NCBI RefSeq assembly: GCF_000003815.2 | Contig: NC_049993.1 | Location: 20,001,071 to 20,065,070 of the forward strand | DNA from: Branchiostoma floridae | Lineage: Eukaryota > Chordata > Leptocardii > Amphioxiformes > Branchiostomatidae | DNA: 64,000 nt | Reading direction: 5' to 3' | In this document: in pieces, positions 1 through 9,089 of the stretch | Position numbering within the stretch: the stretch's first letter is position 1 | Layout of the letters: each line of letters starts with the position of its first letter | Translations under genes and position numbers: made by a program | Notes under the pieces: model-generated | Databases searched by the model: none | Seen by the model: the letters and a program-made list of their open reading frames with translations, nothing else | What the model was told of the DNA's origin: nothing

Positions 1-425
1 GAATTTGTATTTGGTAGTTCCATCAACGGATAAAAATATCTGGATCGAAATGACACAAAGGCCAGAAAATTTGGATGATGCAACAGTCATAATTTAATAA
101 AATAAAATTTTGTTGTTAAGTGATCGTCTGCCAGGATTGTGTGTTTTCATACATGTGTATATTGACAAAAGGTTTGGAATTATGATGCTCAAAGTGAAGT
201 TGAACAATTCAACCTTTAACTGGTGTGTTGCATGCTTTTTTCATGATTTTACGTTTTCCAATATGAAATTATGTCAACATGATACAATGCTTTGTCGCCA
301 TGATTTACTTAATGCGGAGTTTTAGAGATAAATACAATAATCTACTCGTGAAAATGTGTCTGTCTCGCGGTGTTCTGAAGTCAAAGTGTGTCTAGAAAAA
401 GTGTCTCCTCGTCAAAACAGGGACA
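1..425. repeat. LRRIG array spacer, copy A (5' part)
   Basis: This stretch is homologous to about 6580-7045 and about 11740-12200, the spacers that follow LRRIG genes 1 and 2. Shared landmarks are the fragment around 'cgaaatgacac', the 'gaaacagtcat'-like string and the 'gatgctctgaag'-like string. It is more diverged than the two internal copies are from each other. Because that spacer lies downstream of LRRIG genes in the other two units, a fourth LRRIG gene probably ends just left of the window. No gene is visible in it. Confidence 0.75.
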
Positions 426-426
426 A

Positions 427-509
427 TGTTATATTGTATTGTGTTGTGTTGTGTTGTGTTGTGTTGTGTTGTGTTGTGTTGTGTTTTGCTGTGCTGTGTT
501 GTGTTGTGT
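427..509. repeat. TGTTG-type microsatellite
   Basis: A run of TTGTG/TGTTG pentamers, slightly degenerate at its right end. The same pentamer resumes at about 996-1011 on the far side of the SINE, so the SINE inserted into this microsatellite. The homologous site in the other spacers carries only the seed 'ttatattgt.ctgtgtt'. Confidence 0.9.
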
Positions 510-996
510 GGGACCGCGTAGCACAGTGGCACTGCGTTCGCCTCGTGACCGAGAGGTTGCGGGTTCGAATCCAGCTGCCGTGTTACCGATCTTGTGCCCT
601 GGGGAGAGGCACTTTACACGGCTTTCCTCACTATACTCAGGTGAAAATGAGTAACTAGCTGTGGCTAGGACCGTCCCTCGGATATGTCGTTAAATGGAGG
701 TCCCGTGTATGGGGCGAGTCACACCCTATGCACGTTAAAGAACCCACACACGTGCGAATGTGCGGTGTGAATTGGAAGCAAACCCTTCTGTCTGGAGTTG
801 GTGATTCACTTCAAATCACATTGGAGGCCTGGCGAACCTCCATACCGTATCAGCCACACGGTGATTTACATCATTCACCCGGACGAGAGACCTGGCGCAT
901 CCCCGTCTTGTAATTAGCCAGCGAAAGGGTATAACCCCGTCGTGTGTAAACATGTGCGAACATGTGTGATCGCGTCGACCGATGATGATGATGATG
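510..996 (+). mobile_element. Full-length tRNA-derived SINE (BfSINE-like)
   Basis: The head resembles a tRNA gene with RNA polymerase III boxes: an A-box-like 'tagcacagtgg' and a B box 'ggttcgaatcc'. The body contains 'ggcactttacacggctttcc', a segment that recurs in three other copies in this window, and the element ends in a GATGAT tail at about 981-996. TGTTG repeats lie on both sides and may contain the target-site duplication. The copy interrupts the duplicated LRRIG spacer, so it came after that spacer was formed. Assignment to the amphioxus BfSINE group is from memory of the family, not from a search. Confidence 0.8.
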
Positions 997-1017
997 TGTT
1001 GTGTTGTGTTATAATAT

Positions 1018-1215
1018 CTTCTTGCAGAAAGACATTCGACCGTTCTTTGTCAGAGGCGACGGATGTACGTTACTCTAACCCTTTCGGGCAAACCACTTCT
1101 GAATGTCTGCACTGTTACCATGGAAACAACAGTACATGTGATAAAAATGTTTGATTTTTGCTCACGCACAAAGGTGAAGGTTTTATTGACGTCGTAAAGA
1201 GTTGAGGCTCCTGAT
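1018..1215. repeat. LRRIG array spacer, copy A (continued)
   Basis: This resumes the spacer interrupted by the SINE. It matches 7200-7430 and 12375-12600 through 'gacgacggatgta'-like, 'ttgccatggaaacaacag'-like and 'gaaggttttattggcgtcg'-like strings. After about 1215 the homology is replaced by a dinucleotide repeat and unrelated sequence. Confidence 0.75.
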
Positions 1216-1230
1216 AGCACCATAGATGAA

Positions 1231-1500
1231 AAGGTGTGTGTGTGTGTGTGTGTTTGTGTTTGGTGTGTGTGTGTGTGTGTGTTTGTGTTTGTGTGTGTGT
1301 GAGTGTGTGTGAGTGTGTGAGTGTGTGTGTGTGTGTGTGTGAGTGTGTGAGTGTGTGTGTGTGTGAATGTGAGTGTGTGTGTGTGTGTGTGAGTGTGTGT
1401 GTGAATGTGTGTGTGTGTGAGTGTGTGTGTGTGTGTGTGTGTTTGTGTGTGAGTGTGTGTGTGTGTGTGAATGTGAGTGTGAGTGTAGGTTTTTAAGTGT
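1231..1500. repeat. GT-rich microsatellite
   Basis: A long (GT)n tract with interspersed GAGT, GAAT and TTGT variants. The open frame across it is a simple-sequence artefact. A G-run follows at about 1520. The stretch 1530-2113 shows no gene or repeat I can recognise. Confidence 0.95.
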
Positions 1501-2113
1501 ATGTGTGTCTGAATGTGCGGCGGGGGGGGGGGATTTTTCGCAAGGCAGTGTGGGAATAAAGGTGAAGTTTATGATTTCCCAGTAGCCCTTTAGTGTCCCA
1601 CATGTCTTGAAGTAAATGAATTGTCCCTGCCCTCATAAATGCACCCAGTCAGCATCAAGTGGTGTCGATTGTATGCAAATGCCATGTTTTATAGTGGGTA
1701 ATAATAGAGAACTAAGTACGCAGTGGCTAATTTCGCCATACCGAGTGACACTGAACCAGAGCAACGACGTTTTTCGCCTTTTTGAGTTGCGAGACCAGAT
1801 GAGCGCCGGGGAATCCATCTATAGGTGGCAAAACCTTTTTGTTCTTTGGTAAGTCTTTCTCACACCTTTACTAGCATTCAGATGAGACTATTTTGGTAAT
1901 GGACAATGCTTTGTGTCCTGTTTTAGCTGAGCCAAACTCTGATAGATTATTTGATTGCATGCTTATGGTGGAACTGGAGTCTTTCAGATAGCTGTTGATA
2001 ACCGTATCCATGTACATACACATAGAAGCACACCTAAAATGTGCTGAATAACTTCTCATGCAGCCATACAAACTGTAACTGGGGAGATATAACATTGAAT
2101 GGCCGGGGGTCCT

Positions 2114-2213
2114 NNNNNNNNNNNNNNNNNNNNNNNNNNNNNNNNNNNNNNNNNNNNNNNNNNNNNNNNNNNNNNNNNNNNNNNNNNNNNNNNNNNNNNN
2201 NNNNNNNNNNNNN
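2114..2213. other. Assembly gap (100 N)
   Basis: Exactly 100 N, the usual placeholder for a gap of unknown size. The flanks 1530-2113 and 2214-2512 contain nothing I can assign. Confidence 0.99.
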
Positions 2214-2512
2214 CCAGGAGATCAAAATCATAGATCAACAAAATCCAAAAGACTTCGTCGCCCCTGTTTCGCCTATTGAGTCAGTAAGTCAAATTTGCCT
2301 AAGCTTAGTGTTCTGAATCAGGGAGAGAAGATGCTGCTGTATACTGTGAACGTTAGTTCAATGAACAGAGATGGTCCCACGCGGCCTTGCACTGAGCTAA
2401 CTCGTCACAAAAAGAAAGCCTGGTACAATAACCTTCAGAAAGGAGATTCAGATTCGTATTGTTTTTGGGTCGGTTTGTCTGTTTGCACCTAAATCTCAAC
2501 ATCACGTCGATG

Positions 2513-3324
2513 CTGTGCTTGTGGTGCTACCTCCGAGACGGTCGCACATTTTCTACTTCACTGTTCTCTGCACAAGGCTGCACGACAAACGTTAGCTGCT
2601 ACAGTTCAGCACCTTGTCGGCCAGTCTCTCTCAACCGGAGTCCTCCTTAATGGTTCTCCAGGTCATAACGTTGCTACAAACCAAAAACTCTCAGACGCTC
2701 TGCATTCATTTTTATCATCAACAAACCGATTTACAGCACCTTCCATCTTGGCTCCTCCTATGCTCTTGTAGCCTATGTTGCCTACTCTAGATCTGTGTAT
2801 ATGTGTAAATTAGGTTTGTTTGTTTGTATCTTTGTGGGTCAGCCGTCGCCTAGCCTGGTTACCAAACCCCAGCCCGATCTCAAGTATCTATCGTGCAGGG
2901 GTCTGGGCGGATGGGATAGGAACTCTTCTCAATTTTGCACCTTATAGTGGGCAAACAACCCCACCAATAGAACAATACAGGATCAGCAGGAGGTAATTAC
3001 ACCCCTGCCATGATTGGTTAAAGACCCCCAACTGTACTTTTTGAATCCATAACGTAGCTGATTCGCTACTGTGATAGCCTGCTGACCAACTGTGGTGTGT
3101 TGTAGCTGGCTACCTGTGGTGAGAGTGGTCATCAATCCTAGGTTCTCCTCCCACTGATCAACGGGCCTTCGAGAACCTTTCTACAGCCATGTTGCCAGAC
3201 CCCAACACGAAAGATATATCTTGAGGTTGGGGTATGGAATCCAGGCTAGCCGTCGCCAGCTTATTTAGCGTACCTAGGCTGGCCCAGTGTAATGATTTGT
3301 CGTCATTTTCAATAAATAAAAAAA
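2513..3324 (+). mobile_element. 5'-truncated LINE, C-terminal end plus 3'UTR
   Basis: The frame to the stop at 2769-2771 begins C-x-C and continues with an ET..HFLL.C pattern. That is the zinc-finger-like C terminus found after the reverse transcriptase in several non-LTR retrotransposon clades. The 3'UTR ends in AATAAATAAAAAAAA at about 3311-3324. The 12-bp direct repeat 'atcacgtcgatg' lies on both sides (2501-2512 and 3325-3336) and fits a target-site duplication, so the 5' truncation point is at 2513. A MITE interrupts the 3'UTR at 2851-3248. Clade is not determined. Confidence 0.85.
2851..3248. mobile_element. MITE with about 60-bp inverted repeats, 9-bp TSD
   Basis: The two ends are imperfect inverted repeats of about 60 bp starting TAGCCTGG, followed inside by ACCCC, CTCAAG and a GGGGTCTGG motif. 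The 9-bp direct repeat 'gccgtcgcc' flanks the element (2842-2850 and 3249-3257). There is no coding capacity. It sits inside the LINE 3'UTR and is therefore younger than the LINE. The 9-bp duplication suggests a superfamily that makes 8-10 bp duplications, but the superfamily is not resolved. Confidence 0.85.
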
Positions 3325-3480
3325 ATCACGTCGATGGATTTAGCCAAAGTTACTTGCAATCAAGTAAGGGACAAATCCAATAATTTCTGCACTTACAGGA
3401 TGGCCTTTGGGCAACTTGTGTAACTTATCGCATACAAAGAATATGTCAAAGATTAACCACGCGTCTTTGTGTACTGAACA

Positions 3481-3548
3481 CAGTTATTGCAAGGAGAGGT
3501 GAAGCCATCCACTCCCCGTTCCAAAGGACATTCTGCCAGGTTTGAAAG
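3481..3548 (+). other. 5'UTR exon of LRRIG gene 1 (start undefined)
   Basis: The stretch ending 'gacattctgccagg.ttgaaag' is followed directly by the donor GTAAGT, and an almost identical exon end occurs 5.3 kb further on in front of gene 2. The matching acceptor is the 'atacag' at about 3977-3982, thirteen bases before the start codon. The 5' end is not visible. The rest of 3337-3994 is intron or promoter with no clear motif. Confidence 0.6.
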
Positions 3549-3994
3549 GTAAGTTCTCAGAAAGGTTTGAGGTAATTAAAGGCTTTTGTGCGTACCATTC
3601 AACATAGTTTTAACTATATCAAATTTACAAAAATGGACCAATTGAATCTGTTTTAAACTGGGATGTACTCTTTGTGCATGTTTTGTAAAAAAAAATTAAA
3701 GTCAACACTATTGTTTTTTACTCTTAAATTCCTCATAAACTGCAGGGGTGAAACACAGACCATATCTTCCCACTAATAACAAATTTTGCTCTGATCTAAA
3801 AATAAACGTAGTATAGACAGTTACTTTGATATGATTATATAATAAATGCTCTCAGCTGACATGTAGCTGACTGTATCATGATCCAAAAGAAAAAAAGATG
3901 TTGTGATGGGCAAGCACTCATCGAGCATGGCTTGTCTGCCAGGTTAGTCTACATGTGCTCCATTCATTTTGTATCAATACAGGGAGATTGCATC

Positions 3995-5851
3995 ATGGGT
4001 ACGAAGCGACCAGGTGTGCTGATGTTCCTCCTGGTCATCCTTACGGTGTGGGGATCGGCAGAAGCTGACTGCAACTCCTCTTGTTCATCCATCTTCTGCG
4101 ACTGCAGCAATCAGAGTTTCTCCAGCGTTCCACAGGACCTGCCGACAGACATCATGGCCTTGGAATTGGCACGTAATAATATAACAATCTTAAGTCAGTC
4201 TGATTTCTCTCGTTATAGGAGCTTAGAAAGCTTACGTCTTAATGACAATCACATCTCTACCATCAATAGCCAAGCATTTTACTTCTTGACAAATTTGACC
4301 ATATTATTGCTTAGGGGTAACCAAATAACAACCCTACGAGCTGACATGTTCACAGGGCTGGGGAACTTGCAGGACATTTATCTATCAGAAAATGAGATCA
4401 GTGATATTCAGACTGGAACTTTCAGTTCAACCTCGCAACTGAGATACTTGTCATTGCTTAATAACAAGTTAACAAGCCTCAGAGCTGACCTTTTCACAGG
4501 GATTGGAAACTTGGCGGTCCTTCACTTAGCCAATAATGAGATCAGTGATATTCAACCCGGAACGTTCAGTTTAACCCCACAACTGAGATACTTGTACCTG
4601 TTTGAGAACAAGTTGACAACCCTCAGAGCTGACTTTTTCACAGGGTTGGGGAACTTGCAGCTCCTATCGCTGTTCGGCAATGAGATTAGTGATATTCAGG
4701 CTGGGACTTTCAGTTCAACACCAAACCTGACAACCTTGCGGCTGTATAATAACAACATCACCATTTTCCTCTTCAACGAGTTGTCAAGTCAACCAATTTC
4801 AGTTCTTCGCCTTGACAATAACCGACTGACGACTCTTTCCTATGCTGAATATGACATACTTTCATCTATCTTTGATGTCAACATTGACAACAACCCATGG
4901 CAGTGTGACTGTAGGATGTTTCCTTTTAGGCTGAAGATGACTGGGTATCAATCGTTTGAAAACCATATCAATTGTTCCGAACCTGACCACCTGTATGGGT
5001 TGAAGCTTAAAGACATTAATCCTGAAGATCTTTTGTCAGTCTGTGTAGAACCAGCTATTTTAAGATTTCAGATTTCTGATTACACATTGGTACAGGGGAA
5101 AACTCTCCATTTGATCTGTGAAGTGTCAGGAATCCCCACACCAGACATCACAGTCATTCTTCCATCTGGACAAAATGCTACTGTTGAGTCAGATGGCAGA
5201 GTGACCGTGGAGGTGAATGGGACCATCATTGTAAAAAACGTCACTACAGCAGATTCTGGCCTGTATGTTTGTACTGCGACTAGTCTTGTTGGCTCAACGT
5301 TCGCCACACTGGTCGTAGATCTTGTCACTGTGCCTACAGCTGTTTCGAGTCTTGTCCCCAGCTTCCCGCTCTCGGCACTCCTAGGGGCTATCTTTGGTTC
5401 CATAGCTGGTGCTCTCCTCTTTGTCGCTGTTGTCTTCATAATCTGGTGCAGAAGAAACAACAATAGTCCTTCCGAACGTCCTGATCGTGCTGTCGTTTTT
5501 AACAACACCAACACAACAGCTGTGATCACCATTGGTCAAACAGATCAGATACGGCCCCAAGGTTCCCTGGCCCCTCAACACCGTCCAAAGTCGGCTGCCC
5601 CGCTCTCTCATGCGTACGAAACTGTGAAACCTCACCCTGACAATCCTAGACCCAGAAGTGCAGATCCAAGGCTAACTTCCCTAAATGATGCCTACAGAAA
5701 CACCGACGAGCGCCCACCATTCCCCTTTCCCCGCAGCGCAGATGGAGATGACAGTGCTGACCAGTATCAGTCTCTGAGGAAGACAGATGCTGATCATGAG
5801 TCAGCAGATGACTATGAAACCCCGCACGATTACGTGTATGTTACAGAATAA
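3995..5851 (+). CDS. LRR-Ig transmembrane receptor (LRRIG gene 1), intact
   Basis: This is a single-pass type I membrane receptor of 618 residues. Residues 1-26 are a signal peptide. An LRRNT cysteine cluster lies at about 27-50, with LRRs of the form LxxLxLxxNxI to about 298. The LRRCT (NPWQCDC) is at about 299-350, and one Ig domain at about 355-445 has its cysteine pair in LICE and YVC, with the D.G.Y.C pattern. A membrane segment follows at about 457-484, then a 130-residue tail with YETV, YQSL, YETP and YVYV. I chose the ATG at 3995, not the upstream in-frame ATG at 3878, because a splice acceptor lies just before it and the same 'atcATGGGTA' context opens genes 2 and 3. LRRIG proteins are known as an expanded, presumed innate-immune class in amphioxus. 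The ligand is unknown. Confidence 0.93.
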   Translation: MGTKRPGVLMFLLVILTVWGSAEADCNSSCSSIFCDCSNQSFSSVPQDLPTDIMALELARNNITILSQSDFSRYRSLESLRLNDNHISTINSQAFYFLTNLTILLLRGNQITTLRADMFTGLGNLQDIYLSENEISDIQTGTFSSTSQLRYLSLLNNKLTSLRADLFTGIGNLAVLHLANNEISDIQPGTFSLTPQLRYLYLFENKLTTLRADFFTGLGNLQLLSLFGNEISDIQAGTFSSTPNLTTLRLYNNNITIFLFNELSSQPISVLRLDNNRLTTLSYAEYDILSSIFDVNIDNNPWQCDCRMFPFRLKMTGYQSFENHINCSEPDHLYGLKLKDINPEDLLSVCVEPAILRFQISDYTLVQGKTLHLICEVSGIPTPDITVILPSGQNATVESDGRVTVEVNGTIIVKNVTTADSGLYVCTATSLVGSTFATLVVDLVTVPTAVSSLVPSFPLSALLGAIFGSIAGALLFVAVVFIIWCRRNNNSPSERPDRAVVFNNTNTTAVITIGQTDQIRPQGSLAPQHRPKSAAPLSHAYETVKPHPDNPRPRSADPRLTSLNDAYRNTDERPPFPFPRSADGDDSADQYQSLRKTDADHESADDYETPHDYVYVTE

Positions 5852-5884
5852 AATATGCATGTTGTTTGTCCAAAATCCAAGAGG

Positions 5885-6065
5885 TCCTGGGATCAAAACC
5901 GCTGATGTTTCCCGATGTTGTGCTCTTGGGAAAGGCAGTTTACACGACTTTCCTCGCTTGACTCAGGTGTAAATGAGTAGATACACCTGGCCGTTAGGGC
6001 CGTCCCTTTGATAGGATGTTAAATGAAGGTCCCGTGTTTTGGAGAGACACTTTAAAGAACAAGCC
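5885..6065 (+). mobile_element. SINE fragment in the gene 1 3'UTR
   Basis: It contains 'aaaggcagtttacacgactt' and the GTCCC and 'aaggtcccgtgt' segments of the SINE at 510-996. The tRNA-like head is degraded. It begins about 35 bases after the gene 1 stop codon, so it probably lies in the transcribed 3'UTR. Confidence 0.75.
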
Positions 6066-6144
6066 ACAATTGAAAATGCGATAGTCATCTGTTATGTCAA
6101 TCCTTCTCACAAATGTAGGAAAACAAAATAAATAAATAAATGTA

Positions 6145-8318
6145 GCCACATTCTTGACGTGGAAGACCAAACTTCAACAAAAGATAGAAATATCAATATA
6201 AGATGCACTCACTTATGATTTAAAACAATCCAGAGCAAAGGATTCAATGGCAAATTAAAAAATGACGAAGTCAGCATTACGTTAGTATCATCCTTTACAT
6301 TTCAAGCCAGTCATATATCATAATATATCAGAATATCATACAGCTGAAAGTTAAACTCGATGTAGCAAGTTACACATAGTCTACAAGTATTTGTTTTATT
6401 TTGTAGTATCTTATCTTATCTTTATATTATGTAACGTTAGATTATCAACTTCTCACTACATGGTTCTATGCACGAACTGCACTCTATGTACATAAAGACT
6501 TGGGTACCTTTTCTTATTTCACCAGTTGACTTTTTATAAAGTAGTAGAGACTGTTTCAGAGGAATGATTAAGTCATAATGAATGAAATGGCAGTTCCAGT
6601 ATAGTCTACGGACAAATATATCTTTTTTATCGAAATGACGAGAAGGCGGGAAAATATATATGATGAAACAGTCATACTATTAAGTTTTTGTTGTTAAAAC
6701 ATTGTCTCCCAGGAATGGCAGGACTGTGCTTTTAAATATTTGTGTATTGATAATAGCTTTGAATGTGTCCTAATCGGTTTGACATAATGATGTTCAATGT
6801 AAATATAAACAATTACATCTTTATCTGATGTGTTTCATGTTTTGTGATATTAAGTTGTCCAATATTACATACAAAATTAAGTTAACAAAATGCCATGCTT
6901 TCTCACCATGATTAGATTTTTGCGGTGTGTTACGGATGAATACAATGATTCACTTGTAAAAGATGTGTCTGTCTCTTGATGCTCTGAAGTTAAAAATGTA
7001 CCTAGAAAATGTAGCCTCTCTTCAAAGCAGAGGCAATGTTATATTGTACTGTGTTACAGAGCTCTTCTATTGTAGCCAAATCATAATTTGAGGCCACAAC
7101 CATTTCATTGACCATGCTTAGCATATTGAAATGCATGATTGATAGGGATAATTTTAAGTACGAGTATACTACTACTAAAAAGTAGGAACTGCCATGGGAA
7201 CTTTCATTACGGAAAGACTTCTGTTTTTCTTAGTCACAGACGACGGATGTATATTTTCTCTTACCCCCCTTGGTAAAGCACTTATGATGTCTGCAATGTT
7301 GCCATGGAAACAACAGATTACAATCATGTGATAAAATGTTTTATTTCTGTTCAAGGACGTAGTTGAAGGTTTTATTGGCGTCGTAAAGAGGTGAGACTCT
7401 TGACATGACCCTTGATGAAAAGCTGAATGATGTTTACTTGTTACGCATGTCCCCAAATGACCTACAGCTTGCACTTATGACCTGAAGTGTACAAATGCGT
7501 AATGACCTCATCTCACCTATCCCTTGAACTCTGTGTTGGTGGTAGGGACACCATGGCTTTTAATTCTATCCAACGTCCGCGGCCACGTAGCTGTGACATA
7601 CAAATCACGCTACAATCAGAAACGCCTGTGAGTTCTAAAGGGTGTCTTTTAATTGAATTTTGCCAATATTTCTGACAAGGTGCAACCGGTTGCAACATGT
7701 TTAACTTGTTACCTTTTAGCTGCCCCTGTCCAAGGTGACAATCGATCCTAATTGAAACAAAGACATGATTTTGTTGGAATTCTCTTTTTTAATTTGAATG
7801 TTCCGTCTGGCTTTCACCCTGACGGGGTCAACAACTTCAATTTATGATGTGCAACTATGTGTTCAGGGTTTAAAACAACGTTAAAACTATAGTGTATTTA
7901 TCTCTGATACCTTTTATCTCCCCCACGTGCAACCACTTGAATTAGCGTCTATTACATCATCAGAATGTATGCAGACGCCGTTCTTGACAACAGCTGAAGT
8001 GTTTGCCCCATCGGGTCCCAGATAACAAACACCCTTCAGACAATTAACGTGTGTCATACCAGGTGAGCTCCTGCAGGTAAAGGTGATCGCGTCAGAAACG
8101 ACTTCTAAGTTTCTTTCGGACGCCATATGTCGGTAAGTCTTATTCACTTATTATCAACGGTTGTGTCCCTCCGTCTGTGAATCTTGCGTTTGGGTTACAT
8201 AGACAGGTGTTAAGTTTATGATGCTAATTTTTGGCCCTGCTATTATGAAGCGCCCCGATATACGGCTGGTGTGCTCTCGTCTCCAAGCCAAGTCCAAAAT
8301 GATTTGCATTTCAGTTGC
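6145..8318. repeat. LRRIG array spacer, copy B
   Basis: About 2.17 kb collinear with 11326-13474. Landmarks present in both include 'gcggaagaccaaact'-like, 'ttgccatggaaacaacag', 'gaaggttttattggcgtcg', 'ccctgacggggtcaacaact' and 'tttttggccctgctattatg'. Differences are small substitutions and indels. It is non-coding in all frames and was evidently duplicated together with the gene in front of it. The region 8320-8760, between this spacer and the next gene, has no counterpart in the other units and no recognisable feature. Confidence 0.9.
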
Positions 8319-8790
8319 ATTTCTCATAAGAGCGTACTGACGTCTATCGCAGGTAAATCGTAAGTAAGATTAGACATCAGGGGGTGTCCAGCGACGAAAA
8401 AGAGAGATACAATGGATTTTGAACATGGTCAAAATATCTCCATCGCCGTACGACTTTTAATGCCCCCATATACCAGGCCTCGCTACGGCCTTGTTTTACT
8501 ATGACGGAAAAAATAATAAATTTCAACGACGTTCTGATTATTTGAAGTGATTGTCGCTCATGGCTCCACAATTAAGCGCCAAGTGCGCAATCGTCAAATC
8601 CCATTTTTTAACTGGTAGGCTAAACTTTGGCTGGGCAACTTGTCTAGTTTGAACATATCACATACCATCACAAAACGTATGAGTAGCTCCTTGAGCCTTA
8701 TTTTGTGGTGAATCTTGAGTAAATGAAAAGATATTAAGAAATAGTTAATCAACAAGGTGCCTTTGTGTGCTTCAGACAGAAGAGTTATTA

Positions 8791-8850
8791 CTAGGACAGG
8801 TGGACGTCGTCGGCTCCCTGATCCAAAAGACATTCTGCCAGGCTTGAAAG
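8791..8850 (+). other. 5'UTR exon of LRRIG gene 2 (start undefined)
   Basis: The exon end 'gacattctgccaggcttgaaag' is followed by GTAAGT, as in gene 1. The paired acceptor is 'aactgcag' at about 9061-9068, and the start codon follows at 9090. Confidence 0.6.
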
Positions 8851-9089
8851 GTAAGTTTACAGAAAAGATTGAGGTAATCAAAGGTTTTTGTGTGTACTCT
8901 GCATGGCTTTTTTAAACATATAATTGGAATTAATCTATCAATTTGCTTGTTTTGTCTAAGGTAAGGGATTTGTTCTGCTGTTATCAACAATCTATAAAAA
9001 AAAGTAAGCAAATTTTTTTAACTCAACGTCTGTTGATTTTTTTACCTCTGCTTATTTATAAACTGCAGGGACGACTAGACGTGGGTATC

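Noticed and set aside
1236-1496. Open frame of Cys/Val repeats
   Set aside because: It is a (GT)n microsatellite read as codons; there is no start context or non-repeat sequence.
3878-3994. Upstream in-frame ATG extending LRRIG gene 1 by 39 residues
   Set aside because: The extension has no likeness to genes 2 and 3, a splice acceptor lies inside it, and the signal peptide begins at the ATG at 3995.
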